From: an uncultured Oscillospiraceae bacterium
GTDB lineage: Bacteria; Bacillota; Clostridia; Oscillospirales; Oscillospiraceae
Direction of reading: 5' to 3'
Assembly: GCA_949935795.1 (NCBI GenBank)
Contig: CATLFX010000014.1
Coordinates: 1-52,841, forward strand
DNA length: 52,841 nucleotides
Both the position numbers and the translations under genes were made by a program. A model generated the notes under the pieces. The model made no database searches and was not told the origin of the DNA. It worked only from the letters and a program-made list of their open reading frames with translations. Of this stretch, positions 22,670 through 31,369 are shown in pieces. How positions within the stretch are numbered: the first letter of the stretch is position 1; each line of letters starts with the position of its first letter.

Positions 22670-25465
22670 ATGGGTAAAACCAATTTTCCCCTGGACGAGA
22701 GCAAGCTGCCCTTTGAAATCCCCAAAACAGACCAGCCCCGGGAGAAGATCGTCAAGCTGGGCAAGATGATCACCGACCGGGTGCCAGCCAAGCTCCACGG
22801 AGTCACCGGGGAGGACCCGGAGTACTGGGGGCTGGCCGGGCTGGTCACCGACGAGATGGCCGACGTGGCCATGAAGATGAAGGTGCGCAAACCCAAAACC
22901 TTTGAACAGATTCAGAAGCTCACCGGCATGGAGCCGGAAAAGCTGCAAAAGGTGCTGGATGAGATGAGCCTCATCGGCCTCATCGAGTACCACTGGGAAA
23001 ACCTGGACGGCAAAAACCCCAACCATGAGAAGCGGTATGTCCTGCCCATGTTCGTGCCGGGCAGCGCCGAGTTCTTCAACATGCGCCGGGCCCAGATCGA
23101 CGAGCACCCCGAGGTGGCCGCCTTCTTCGAGCGGATGACCTTCCTGCCCCTGGAGAAGATTACCCCCATGGTGCCTCCCGGCGGGGCGGGCATCGGCATG
23201 CACGTCATCCCGGTGGAGCAGGCCATCGGCATGGAGAGCAAGTCCATCTCCATTGAGCACATCTCCCACTGGCTGGACAAGTACGAGGGCAAGTACGCCG
23301 CCTCTCCCTGCTCCTGCCGGATGAGCCGGGCCAAGCTGGGGGAGGGCTGCGGCGACGACGCCGACGACTGGTGCGTCGCCGTGGGCGATATGGCGGATTA
23401 CGTGGTGGAGACCGACAAGGGGGGCCGCTACATCACCAAGGAGGAGGCCCTGGAGATCTTCCGCAAGGCGGAGGCCAACGGCTATGTTCACCAGATCACC
23501 AACATTGACGGCGAGGAGAAGATTTTCGCCATCTGCAACTGCAACGTGAACGTCTGCAACGCCCTGCGCACCTCCCAGCTGTTCAACACCCCCAACATGA
23601 GCCGGTCGGCCTATGTGGCCAAGGTGGAGCAGGACAAGTGCGTGGCCTGCGGCGGCTGTGTGGAGGTGTGCCCCGCCGGGGCGGCCAAGCTGGGTCAGAA
23701 GCTGTGCGCCAAGGACGGCGCGCCCATCCAGTATCCCCGGCAGGAGCTGCCCGACGAGGTGAAGTGGGGCCCGGAGAAGTGGTCCATCGACTACCGTGAC
23801 AAGAATCGGATCAACACCCACGAGACGGGCACCGCCCCCTGCAAGACCGCCTGTCCCGCCCACATCGCGGTGCAGGGCTATCTCAAGCTGGCGGCCCAGG
23901 GCAGGTACACCGAGGCCCTGGAGCTCATCAAGAAGGAAAACCCCTTCCCGGCGGTGTGCGGCCGGGTGTGCAACCGCCGGTGCGAGGAGGCGTGCACCCG
24001 GGGGACCATCGACCAGGCCGTGGCCATCGACGAGGTGAAGAAGTTCATCGCCCAGCAGGATCTGAACGCAGAGCACCGCTTTGTGCCGGAAAAGGTGATT
24101 CCCAAGGTGGAGGGGACCTTCTCCCAGAAGATCGCCATCATTGGCGGCGGCCCGGCGGGGCTGTCCTGCGCCTTCTATCTCGCTCTTAAAGGCTATGAGC
24201 CCACCGTGTTTGAGAAAAACAAGGAGCTGGGCGGGATGCTCCGTTACGGCATTCCCTCCTTTAAATTAGAGAAGGACGTGATCGACGCTGAAATCGACGT
24301 GATCCGGGCCCTGGGGGTGGACTTCCGCTGCGGCGTGGAGGTCGGCAAGGACCTGACCCTGGACGATCTGCGGGCCCAGGGCTACGAGGCGTTCTACATC
24401 GCCATCGGCTGCCAGCGGGGCCGCCTGCCCGGCATACCCGGCGAGTCCTCCCAGGGCGTGTGGTCCGCCGTGGAGTTCCTGCGTGAGGCCCTGGCGGACG
24501 AAAGTCTGAAGGCTCCCGGCAAGACCGTGGTAGTGGGCGGCGGCAACGTGGCCATCGACGCGGCGCGGACGGCCCACCGCTGCGGGGCGGACAGCGTCCA
24601 GATGTACTGTCTGGAGCCCCGGGACAAAATGCCCGCCTCCCTGGAGGAGATCGCCGAGGCGGAGGACGAGGACATTACCATTCACTGCGGCTGGGGCCCG
24701 AAAGAGGTGCTTACCGAAAACGGGAAGGTATCCGGCGTGGTGTTCATGCGCTGCACCAGTGTGTGGGACGATCAGGGCCGCTTCGCCCCCCAGTACGATG
24801 AGCAGGACACCGTCACCGTCCCCTGCGACCACGTGGTGCTGTCCATCGGCCAGAGCGTGGAGTGGGGCGAGCTGCTGGAGGGCAGCAAGGTGGAGCTGGC
24901 CCGGGGCGGCTGGGCCCGTGCCGATGCCAAGACCTACCAAACCGCCCAGCCCGACATATTTGTGGGCGGCGACGTGTATACCGGCCCCAAATTCGCCATC
25001 GACGCCATCGCGGCGGGCAAAGAGGCGGCGGTATCCCTCCACCGCTTCGTCCAGCCGGATACCAGCATGACTATCGGCCGGGACCCCCGGTACTTCGTGG
25101 AGCTGGACAAAAACAACATCAAGGTGGAGCAGTACGACACGGCCTCCCGTCAGATTCCCGGCATGGACGGCAGCTTCGACTGGAAAAAGTCCTTCCGGGA
25201 TGCCAAGCGCACCTTCACCGAGGAGCAGGTCAAGGCGGAGACCGCCCGGTGCCTGGGCTGCGGCGCGTCCATTGTGGACCCCAACAAGTGCATCGGATGC
25301 GGGCTGTGCACCACCCGCTGTGAGTTCGACGCCATCCACCTCCACCGGGAGCGGCCCGAGTGCTCCACCATGATCAAGAGCGAGGACAAGATGAAGGCCA
25401 TCCTGCCCAACATGATCAAGCGGGAGATCAAGATCAAGCGGGCCGCCAAAAAGAACAGGAAATAG
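22670..25465 (+). CDS. Multi-domain FAD/NAD(P) and iron-sulfur oxidoreductase (GltD/NfnB-like core)
   Basis: A 931-residue soluble protein. Residues about 45 to 130 look like a winged-helix segment. Cys-rich sites follow (CSC at 214-216, C227, C235, CNCNVNVC at 289-296). A ferredoxin motif uses C324, C327, C330, C334. The GltD-type iron-sulfur domain has C391, C395, C430, C434, C438, C442. FAD binds at IGGGPAGLSC near 491 and NAD(P) at VVGGGNVAIDAAR near 621. A second ferredoxin-like region has C861, C864, C874, C877, C880, C884. It probably moves electrons between NAD(P)H and iron-sulfur partners; substrate unknown. It sits between hypB and hypA, which is unusual. Confidence 0.85.
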   Translation: MGKTNFPLDESKLPFEIPKTDQPREKIVKLGKMITDRVPAKLHGVTGEDPEYWGLAGLVTDEMADVAMKMKVRKPKTFEQIQKLTGMEPEKLQKVLDEMSLIGLIEYHWENLDGKNPNHEKRYVLPMFVPGSAEFFNMRRAQIDEHPEVAAFFERMTFLPLEKITPMVPPGGAGIGMHVIPVEQAIGMESKSISIEHISHWLDKYEGKYAASPCSCRMSRAKLGEGCGDDADDWCVAVGDMADYVVETDKGGRYITKEEALEIFRKAEANGYVHQITNIDGEEKIFAICNCNVNVCNALRTSQLFNTPNMSRSAYVAKVEQDKCVACGGCVEVCPAGAAKLGQKLCAKDGAPIQYPRQELPDEVKWGPEKWSIDYRDKNRINTHETGTAPCKTACPAHIAVQGYLKLAAQGRYTEALELIKKENPFPAVCGRVCNRRCEEACTRGTIDQAVAIDEVKKFIAQQDLNAEHRFVPEKVIPKVEGTFSQKIAIIGGGPAGLSCAFYLALKGYEPTVFEKNKELGGMLRYGIPSFKLEKDVIDAEIDVIRALGVDFRCGVEVGKDLTLDDLRAQGYEAFYIAIGCQRGRLPGIPGESSQGVWSAVEFLREALADESLKAPGKTVVVGGGNVAIDAARTAHRCGADSVQMYCLEPRDKMPASLEEIAEAEDEDITIHCGWGPKEVLTENGKVSGVVFMRCTSVWDDQGRFAPQYDEQDTVTVPCDHVVLSIGQSVEWGELLEGSKVELARGGWARADAKTYQTAQPDIFVGGDVYTGPKFAIDAIAAGKEAAVSLHRFVQPDTSMTIGRDPRYFVELDKNNIKVEQYDTASRQIPGMDGSFDWKKSFRDAKRTFTEEQVKAETARCLGCGASIVDPNKCIGCGLCTTRCEFDAIHLHRERPECSTMIKSEDKMKAILPNMIKREIKIKRAAKKNRK

Positions 25466-25468
25466 GCC

Positions 25469-25813
25469 ATGCACGAACTGGGCATTGTGTTCCACATCAT
25501 CCGCAGTGTGGAACAGGTGGCGGCGGAGAACAACCTGGAAAAGGTGTCCGCCGTGGTGCTGGAGCTGGGGGAGGTGTCCGGCGTGGTGCCGGACTACCTC
25601 ACCGACTGCTGGAGGTGGGCGGCGGCGAAGGAGGAACTGGTCAGCGGCTCGGAGCTGAAAATTGAGACCCTGCCCGCCGTCACACACTGTGATGGCTGCG
25701 GGCGGGATTACCCCACCGTGGCCCACGGCCGGACCTGCCCCCACTGCCGGAGTGAAAAAACCTGGCTGCTGACGGGAAACGAGGTGAGCATCAAAGAGAT
25801 CGAGGCATATTGA
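25469..25813 (+). CDS. hypA: HypA-type nickel metallochaperone
   Basis: A 114-residue HypA protein. The N-terminal MHELGI contains His2, the nickel ligand, and CDGCGRDY plus CPHCRSEK form the structural zinc site (two CxxC pairs, residues about 73 to 93). HypA hands nickel to hydrogenase large subunits together with HypB. It begins three bases after the oxidoreductase stop, so it belongs to the same transcript, yet no nickel enzyme is encoded nearby. Confidence 0.93.
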   Translation: MHELGIVFHIIRSVEQVAAENNLEKVSAVVLELGEVSGVVPDYLTDCWRWAAAKEELVSGSELKIETLPAVTHCDGCGRDYPTVAHGRTCPHCRSEKTWLLTGNEVSIKEIEAY

Positions 25814-25873
25814 CCACATTCAGAAACATCAAAGAGAGAGAATGGGGCGAAGCCCCAAAAGGAGGACAAAGCA

Positions 25874-26917
25874 ATGTTATTTCAAGTCTATGGCGACGGC
25901 GCCGGTTGGCAGCTGCTGGGCTGGCTGCTGGTATTCACGGGGCTGATCCTGGCCAATGAGTTCGCCCGCCGCAGCAAGCTGGGCGGCATCATCTGTTTCC
26001 TGGGCATCCCGGCGGTGCTCACCGTGTATTTCATCGCCATCTACGTCTGCGCCGGAATGGGCATGGAGTGGGCGCTGAACAACCAGACCTACGTCCACAT
26101 GGGCAGCTGGTTCCACTACGCCAAGCTGTACGCCGCCACGGCGGGCTGTATCGGCTTCATGATGCTCAAATATAAGTGGAGCATCGGCAGCACCCAGTGG
26201 TTCAAGTGCTTCCCCTTCGTCATCGTGGCCATCAACATCATGATCGCCGTGGTCAGCGATTTCGAGTCCGGCGTGAAGGGCCTCATGTCCCTGGCCCAGA
26301 ACGGCGACCGCTGGTGGCTGTCCAGCGAGAACGTGTGGCTGTACGGCGGCTGGTGGAACTGGGTCAACGGCATCGCGGGCATCCTCAACATCCTGTGCAT
26401 GACGGGCTGGTGGGGCATTTACACCTCCAAGAAAAAGGACGACATGCTCTGGCCGGACATGACCTTCCTGTACATCCTGGCCTACGACGTGTGGAATTTT
26501 GAGTACACCTACAACAACCTGCCCACCCACGCCTGGTACTGCGGCCTGGCCCTCCTGCTGGCCCCCACCTTCGCCAATGCCCTGTGGAACAAGGGCGGCT
26601 GGATTCAGAACCGGGCCAACACCCTGGCCCTGTGGTGCATGTTTGCCCAGGTGTTCCCCCTCTTCCAGGACGCCAGCCGGTTCACCGTCATCCCCGTGCT
26701 GTACGCCGACGGCGCGATGAACGCCGCGGTCCGTCCCACCGCCGCCGACCCCACCATGCAGGGCGTGGTGGCGGTGCTGGCCCTGGCCGTCAACGTGGTG
26801 GTGCTGGGCATCATCATCAAGCGCTCCATCGAGCAGAAAAAGAACCCCTACAAAAACGAGATATTCACCGACCAGCGGGACTTCCAGCTGGCCATGGCCC
26901 GGGCGGAGGGCAAGTGA
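25874..26917 (+). CDS. Multipass membrane protein of unknown function (possibly DUF5692)
   Basis: A 347-residue integral membrane protein with about nine hydrophobic segments (for example WQLLGWLLVFTGLILANEFA, GIICFLGIPAVLTVYFIAIY, WFKCFPFVIVAINIMIAVV, GVVAVLALAVNVVVLGIIIK). It is rich in Trp and aromatic residues and ends in a charged cytoplasmic-looking tail. I believe it resembles the DUF5692 family but cannot confirm this. It has GGAGG before its ATG, lies 60 bases after hypA and is followed by a strong terminator, so it is the last gene of the hypB operon. A transport or electron-transfer role with the oxidoreductase is speculation. Confidence 0.8.
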   Translation: MLFQVYGDGAGWQLLGWLLVFTGLILANEFARRSKLGGIICFLGIPAVLTVYFIAIYVCAGMGMEWALNNQTYVHMGSWFHYAKLYAATAGCIGFMMLKYKWSIGSTQWFKCFPFVIVAINIMIAVVSDFESGVKGLMSLAQNGDRWWLSSENVWLYGGWWNWVNGIAGILNILCMTGWWGIYTSKKKDDMLWPDMTFLYILAYDVWNFEYTYNNLPTHAWYCGLALLLAPTFANALWNKGGWIQNRANTLALWCMFAQVFPLFQDASRFTVIPVLYADGAMNAAVRPTAADPTMQGVVAVLALAVNVVVLGIIIKRSIEQKKNPYKNEIFTDQRDFQLAMARAEGK

Positions 26918-26953
26918 CCCGCCCACCGTTAAAACGGAATTATCCCGAAAACC

Positions 26954-26993
26954 GTCAACCTGCGGAGGCTCCTCCGCAGGTTGACGCTGTTTT
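26954..26993 (+). terminator. Terminator of the hypB operon
   Basis: GTCAACCTGCGGAGG and CCTCCGCAGGTTGAC pair perfectly over 15 bp around CT, followed by GCTGTTTT. Very stable. Confidence 0.85.
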
Positions 26994-27026
26994 CCCCCCG
27001 CTTAGCCCCGCTTAGACATGATTTCC

Positions 27027-27055
27027 TGGACAAGGCCGGACCTGCTGTGATATAA
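27027..27055 (+). promoter_or_regulatory. Promoter of the alpha/beta hydrolase gene
   Basis: TGGACA and a perfect TATAAT lie 17 bases apart, about 50 bases before the start codon. Confidence 0.75.
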
Positions 27056-27105
27056 TTCAATCTCCGCGCACGATGCGGAAACATCAACCCAAAGGTCGTG
27101 ATGGC

Positions 27106-28059
27106 ATGAAAGAATCCGTCAAAAAACGCCGCGGAGGGCAGATCGCCCTCATTGTGTTGGCCGTCCTGCTGGTGCTCATCGCGGGCGCGCTGACCCTCGC
27201 CGGGAATTACTTATTTAACTTTGCCCTGGACCCCCAGACCGGCGGCATGTTCCACAGTTATGAGGAGGACGAGTGGGAGCTGACAGACAAAATGGTCTGG
27301 CTCGCCGAGAACGCCGAGGACCGCTGGCTCACCAGCCACGACGGGCTGGCCCTCCACGCCCTGTACCTGCCTCGGCCAGAGCCCAGCCACAAATACGCCG
27401 TCATCTGCCATGGCTACGGCGGCATCCCCCAGGGGATGGGCGGCTTCGCCTCCCACTTCTATGACATGGGCTGCAACATCCTGACCCCCGCCGCCCGGTG
27501 CCATGAGCTCAGCCAGGGCCGCTACGCCAGCATGGGCTGGCTGGAGCGGGAGGATATCGTGGACTGGGTGGACGCCCTGGTGGAACAGGACCGGTCGGCG
27601 GAGATTATCCTGTTCGGCGTCTCCATGGGCGGGGCCACGGTGATGATGACCGCCGGGGAGGCCGGTTTGTCCCCCAATGTGAAGTGCATCATTGAGGACT
27701 GCGGCTATTCCTCCGTGTGGGACGAGTTCGCGGGCCAGCTTGAGGAAATGTTTGGCCTGCCCACCTTTCCGGTGCTGGATGCGGCCTCCCTGGTGTGTCA
27801 GGTCCGGGCGGGATTTGGTTTCAAGGAGGCGTCCTCGGTGGAGTCGCTGAGAAAGACCTCCGTCCCCATGCTCTTCATCCACGGGGAGGACGACACCTTT
27901 GTGCCCTACTGGATGCTGGACGTGGTGTATGAAGCCTGTGCCAGCAGGTCAAAGGAGCGGCTTTCCATCCCCGGCGCGGGCCACGGCGAGGCGGCCGCGA
28001 CGGACCCGGAGCTGTACTGGTCCACCGTGGAGGGATTTCTGGCGAAGCATATGGGGTAG
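27106..28059 (+). CDS. Membrane-anchored alpha/beta hydrolase
   Basis: A 317-residue protein with a basic start and one N-terminal membrane segment (IALIVLAVLLVLIAGALTLA), then an extracellular alpha/beta-hydrolase domain. The nucleophile elbow is LFGVSMGGATVMMTA, the acid probably HGEDDTFVPYW, and the base GAGHGEAA. It resembles the peptidase S9/BAAT-like hydrolases of Firmicutes such as YqkD; the substrate cannot be told. The ATG after AAAGG was chosen over an upstream in-frame ATG that has no ribosome binding site. It is monocistronic between its own promoter and a bidirectional terminator. Confidence 0.88.
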   Translation: MKESVKKRRGGQIALIVLAVLLVLIAGALTLAGNYLFNFALDPQTGGMFHSYEEDEWELTDKMVWLAENAEDRWLTSHDGLALHALYLPRPEPSHKYAVICHGYGGIPQGMGGFASHFYDMGCNILTPAARCHELSQGRYASMGWLEREDIVDWVDALVEQDRSAEIILFGVSMGGATVMMTAGEAGLSPNVKCIIEDCGYSSVWDEFAGQLEEMFGLPTFPVLDAASLVCQVRAGFGFKEASSVESLRKTSVPMLFIHGEDDTFVPYWMLDVVYEACASRSKERLSIPGAGHGEAAATDPELYWSTVEGFLAKHMG

Positions 28060-28065
28060 ACCATA

Positions 28066-28101
28066 AAAACACGGCGGAGAGGTGATCTCCGCCGTGTTTT
28101 T
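28066..28101. terminator. Bidirectional terminator
   Basis: AAAACACGGCGGAGA and TCTCCGCCGTGTTTT pair perfectly; A and T runs on the two sides make it work on both strands. It separates the hydrolase from the convergent membrane protein gene. Confidence 0.88.
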
Positions 28102-28103
28102 GC

Positions 28104-28477
28104 CTACAGGTCCTCAATTTTGATTTTCTCCATCTGACGGGCCGCCCTGCGCCGCAGTAACATCCGGCACAGTCCATAAACCATCAGCAGTACCAGGGTC
28201 AGGACGTTTTCCAGCGCAAAGGCAATGGCCAGCAGGCGGCCCCACTCACCCAGTGCGGCAAGCCCCCCAGGCCAGCGAGGCGCAGGATGAAGGTGCCCAG
28301 AGTCCACAGCAGCCACGCGCCGGGGAGGATCAGCCCCAGCCGCCGGTCCTGCTTCAGGGCCAGAAATGCCTCCACTGCCACCGCTGCCACGGCGAGAGCC
28401 AAAATAACGGGGACCTCCCGCCCTTCTATAATAAATAGATCGGCGCCGGGCTCGAAATGAAATCCGGTCTGAAACAT
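28104..28477 (-). pseudogene. Small membrane protein gene interrupted by a frameshift at a G6 run
   Basis: From ATG the frame reads MFQTGFHFEPGADLFIIEGR, two hydrophobic segments (VPVILALAVAAVAVEAFLAL; LGLILPGAWLLWTLGTFIL) and then loses its character after LRLAGLGGL. Another frame carries on convincingly with AALGEWGRLLAIAFALENVL, a further membrane segment and the basic tail RRRAARQMEKIKIEDL. The switch falls at six G (28263-28268 on this strand's complement). Seven G would restore a single protein of about 124 residues. It may be a sequencing error, a phase-variable tract or a real pseudogene. It begins two bases after the DUF2089-like gene, so the two form an operon. Confidence 0.75.
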
Positions 28478-28479
28478 CG

Positions 28480-28770
28480 TTATGCCTCCTTTGCCTTTCG
28501 GTACTCACTGATGAGCAGCTTGGCGGTGTCGAAATCCAACTTGTCCTCCACCGCCAGCCGTTTCACCAGAGCCACATAGGGGTCCGCACCCGCTTCCTCG
28601 CTGAGCTGAATTTTTTGAATCAGCCGGTCCAGCCGCAGGCGAACGGTGGGGTAGCTGACGCCGTACTGTCCCGCCATCTCCTTCAATGAGCCGGAGGCCA
28701 GCACAAAGCGTTTGATAAAGGCCGCGTCCTCGTCCTCAAGGCCGGTCATCCAGATGGGAAGGGCGTCCAT
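28480..28770 (-). CDS. DUF2089-like small HTH protein
   Basis: A 96-residue protein. DEDAAFIKRFVLASGSLKEM followed by AGQYGVSYPTVRLRLDRLIQ is the DUF2089 pattern, with a helix-turn-helix-like segment at about residues 25 to 55. Such proteins usually sit next to a small membrane protein, as here, and are thought to regulate it. ATG was preferred over two in-frame GTGs that overlap the AGGTGG ribosome binding site. Confidence 0.85.
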   Translation of the reverse strand: MDALPIWMTGLEDEDAAFIKRFVLASGSLKEMAGQYGVSYPTVRLRLDRLIQKIQLSEEAGADPYVALVKRLAVEDKLDFDTAKLLISEYRKAKEA

Positions 28771-28796
28771 TTTCACCACCTACTTTCATATTATTT

Positions 28797-28824
28797 ATTA
28801 TAAACTAAATTTTATGAAAGTCAA
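28797..28824 (-). promoter_or_regulatory. Promoter of the DUF2089-like operon
   Basis: On the minus strand TTGACT and TATAAT are 16 bases apart, about 27 bases before the start codon, in an AT-rich stretch. Confidence 0.75.
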
Positions 28825-28852
28825 GATAAATATTTTTTTCAACAAAAGAAAA

Positions 28853-28882
28853 GGAGGGGCGGACCGGCCGGTCCGTCCCTCC
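28853..28882 (-). terminator. Terminator after the DUF711 gene
   Basis: On the minus strand GGAGGGACGGACC pairs with GGTCCGCCCCTCC (one wobble), followed by TTTTCTTTTG. It isolates the DUF711 operon from the downstream DUF2089-like gene. Confidence 0.85.
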
Positions 28883-28914
28883 GGCTTCCGCCCCGGCGGG
28901 GCAGGGTGTGGTAT

Positions 28915-30273
28915 TCAGTTTCTCAGGCTGTGCAGCGGCGCGGGAATCCGCCCGCCCCGGGCCACGAAGTCCCCGGCGCTGCCGGTGTGGCAGGACATCA
29001 CCGGGGCGGAGCCCAGCAGGCCGCCGAACTCCACCACATCCCCCACCTGTTTGCCGGGGGCGGGGATCAGGCGGACTGCGGTGGTCTTCTGGTTCACCAT
29101 GCCGATGGCCGCCTCGTCGGCGATGATGGCGGCCATGGTGGCGGCGGTGGTATCGCCGGGAACGGCGATCATGTCCAGCCCCACTGAGCACACGCAGGTC
29201 ATGGCCTCCAGCTTGTCCAGGGTCAGCGCCCCCGCCTGTGCGGCGGCGATCATGCCCTCGTCCTCGCTCACCGGGATGAAGGCCCCGGACAGCCCGCCCA
29301 CCGAAGAGCTGGCCATCACGCCGCCCTTCTTCACCGCGTCGTTCAGCAGGGCCAGGGCGGCGGTGGTGCCGTGGGTTCCGCACACCTCCAGGCCCATCTC
29401 CTCCAGAATCCGGGCCACGCTGTCCCCGATGGCGGGGGTGGGGGCCAGGGACAGGTCCACGATGCCGAAGGGCACGCCCAGCCGGGTGCTGGCCTCCCGG
29501 GCCACCAGCTGGCCCATGCGGGTCACCTGGAACGCGGTCTTTTTGATGGTCTCCGCCACCACGTCGAAGGGCTGGCCCTTCACCCGCTGGAGGGCATGGT
29601 GGACCACCCCGGGGCCGGACACGCCCACGTTGATGACCCGCTCGGCCTCCCCCACGCCGTGGAAGGCCCCGGCCATAAAGGGATTGTCTTCCACCGCGTT
29701 GCAGAACACCACCAGCTTGGCGCAGCCAAAGCCGCCCTGATCGGCGGTGCGCTCCGCCGCAGCCTTGATGGTCCGGCCCATGAGGGCCACCGCGTCCATG
29801 TTGATGCCCGCCTTGGTGGAGCCCACATTGACACTGGAGCACACCACGTCGGTGACGGCCAGGGCCTCGGGGATGGCGGCGATGAGCTTCTTATCCCCCT
29901 CGGTCATCCCCTTCTGCACCAGGGCGGAGAAGCCGCCGATGAAGTTTACCCCCACCGCCTTGGCCGCCCGGTCCATGGCGGCGGCGAAGGGCACATAGTC
30001 CGCAGTGCGCGACGCCCCGGCCACCAGGGCCATGGGGGTGACGGAAATGCGCTTGTTGACGATGGGTATGCCGAACTCGGTCTCAATATCCTCCCCGGTT
30101 TTCACCAGACGCTCCGCCGAGGTGGTAATCTTGTCGTAGATCTTCCGGCAGGCGGCGTGGGGGTCCGGGTCGCAGCAGTCCAGCAGGGACACGCCCATGG
30201 TGATGGTGCGCACGTCCAGATGCTGGTGGTCGATCATCCGGATGGTCTGTAAAATGTCGTTGGTGTTGATCAT
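28915..30273 (-). CDS. PFL-like family protein, UPF0210/DUF711
   Basis: A 452-residue protein of the UPF0210 (DUF711) family, whose fold resembles pyruvate formate-lyase but which lacks the glycyl radical motif and has no established reaction. Recognisable segments are [20 protein letters not shown] near residue 10, [23 protein letters not shown] and [20 protein letters not shown]. In Firmicutes it is nearly always encoded after a UPF0237 ACT-domain protein, as here (55 bases apart), which suggests that the ACT protein senses a ligand for it. Confidence 0.93.
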   Translation of the reverse strand: MINTNDILQTIRMIDHQHLDVRTITMGVSLLDCCDPDPHAACRKIYDKITTSAERLVKTGEDIETEFGIPIVNKRISVTPMALVAGASRTADYVPFAAAMDRAAKAVGVNFIGGFSALVQKGMTEGDKKLIAAIPEALAVTDVVCSSVNVGSTKAGINMDAVALMGRTIKAAAERTADQGGFGCAKLVVFCNAVEDNPFMAGAFHGVGEAERVINVGVSGPGVVHHALQRVKGQPFDVVAETIKKTAFQVTRMGQLVAREASTRLGVPFGIVDLSLAPTPAIGDSVARILEEMGLEVCGTHGTTAALALLNDAVKKGGVMASSSVGGLSGAFIPVSEDEGMIAAAQAGALTLDKLEAMTCVCSVGLDMIAVPGDTTAATMAAIIADEAAIGMVNQKTTAVRLIPAPGKQVGDVVEFGGLLGSAPVMSCHTGSAGDFVARGGRIPAPLHSLRN

Positions 30274-30328
30274 GGTTTTGGCTCCTCAAATGTAATCACG
30301 CCTCGCCTGTTCGCGACGGCTCGGACGC

Positions 30329-30598
30329 TCAAATACGGTGCATCGCGTCGAAAATATCCTCCCGCTGGACCCGGATGTCCAGGCCCCGCTCCTTGCCGGC
30401 CTCGGCCAGGTCCTCCTTCAGCCGGGCGAAGGGCACCGTGGCCTGGGCGGTATCCACCAGCATGATCATGGTAAAATACTCCTGGAGGACGGTCTGGCTG
30501 ATGTCCAGCACGTTGACGTTCTTTTCGCTGAGCAGGGCGCACACGGCGGCGATAATGCCCACCTGGTCCTTGCCGATGACAGTGACGATGGCTCTCAT
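30329..30598 (-). CDS. ACT-domain protein, UPF0237
   Basis: An 89-residue single ACT domain starting MRAIVTVIGKDQVGIIAAVC, with NVNVLDISQTVLQEYFTMIM in the middle. ACT domains bind amino acids or related small ligands. The length and sequence match the UPF0237 family, the usual upstream partner of DUF711 proteins. Confidence 0.93.
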   Translation of the reverse strand: MRAIVTVIGKDQVGIIAAVCALLSEKNVNVLDISQTVLQEYFTMIMLVDTAQATVPFARLKEDLAEAGKERGLDIRVQREDIFDAMHRI

Positions 30599-30625
30599 AA
30601 GAAACGCTCCTTCATATAATTTCTG

Positions 30626-30652
30626 GGTATCCCCGCCTTCGGCGGGGATACC
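30626..30652 (-). terminator. Stem-loop between the HD and ACT genes
   Basis: GGTATCCCCGCC and GGCGGGGATACC pair perfectly over 12 bp around a three-base loop. On the minus strand it lies between two co-directional genes and is followed by CAGAAATTATAT, not a clean U-run, so it may only partly terminate. Confidence 0.55.
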
Positions 30653-30658
30653 GTGATT

Positions 30659-31234
30659 TTATTGCAGTTCGTCCAGGGTCAGGCTGAACGCCGGGAGGAA
30701 CCGCTCCATAAACCACTCCAGCTCCTCCATCTTCATCTCCTTCAGCGCCGCAAGGGTCTGCTCCGCCGCCTTTTTGAACTCGGAATTGCCCGCCTTCAGC
30801 TCCTCCACACACTTGATGTAGGCGGACAGCTTGTCCGCCGCCTTTACATAGCGCCTGATTTCCAGGTCCGACTCCCGCACCAGGGGAGCGTAGGCCGGGG
30901 CCAGCTCGGGGGGCAGCATGGACAGCAGCTTGTCCTGGGCCGCCGCCTCCACCTGCTTATAGGCGGTTTGCAGGGAGGGGTTGTGGTATTTGACGGGGGT
31001 GGGCATGTCGCCGGTGATGATCTCCGGCGCGTCGTGGAACAAAGCCGCCACGGCGGTCTTGTCCGGGTCCAGGTCCTTGTGGAACACGTCCCGGCCGATG
31101 ACCGCCAGGGCGTGGGCCAGCACCGCCGCCTCGTAGGAGTGCTCCTCCACGTTCTCGGTGCGGGTGTTGCGCATCAGGGCCCAGCGGGCGATGTAGCGCA
31201 TCCGGAAGATGTAGGCGAAAAAGCTGTGGTTCAT
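30659..31234 (-). CDS. HD-domain 5'-deoxynucleotidase, YfbR-like
   Basis: A 191-residue HD-domain phosphohydrolase. The metal-binding residues are visible as His in NVEEHSYEAAVLAHALAV near residue 31, HD in ALFHDAPEIITGDMPTPVK near residue 68, and a later conserved Asp (AADKLSAYIKCVEEL). The PEIITGDMPTPVK stretch is typical of YfbR 5'-deoxyribonucleotidases, which remove phosphate from dNMPs. The ATG with AAGGGGTGG upstream was chosen over an in-frame GTG three codons before it. Confidence 0.88.
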   Translation of the reverse strand: MNHSFFAYIFRMRYIARWALMRNTRTENVEEHSYEAAVLAHALAVIGRDVFHKDLDPDKTAVAALFHDAPEIITGDMPTPVKYHNPSLQTAYKQVEAAAQDKLLSMLPPELAPAYAPLVRESDLEIRRYVKAADKLSAYIKCVEELKAGNSEFKKAAEQTLAALKEMKMEELEWFMERFLPAFSLTLDELQ

Positions 31235-31305
31235 CTGGGCCACCCCTTCAAAAGCTGTCCAGACATTGTACCACGGCGGGAGGAAAATGTACAGACTAAA
31301 ACGCG

Positions 31306-31338
31306 AAAAAGCCGTCCCGCTCAGGGGAGCGGGGCGGC
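31306..31338 (-). terminator. Terminator after the secreted-protein genes
   Basis: GCCGTCCCGCTC and GAGCGGGGCGGC pair over 12 bp with one wobble; on the minus strand TTTTT follows. It ends the unit coming from the HTH regulator and the two secreted proteins. Confidence 0.8.
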
Positions 31339-31369
31339 TGTTTCGCTTTATAGAGGAGGGGCAATAGGG

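Noticed and set aside
21901-25813. A hydrogenase maturation locus in the usual sense
   Set aside because: Only hypA and hypB are present; hypC, hypD, hypE, hypF and a hydrogenase large or small subunit are not seen in the window.
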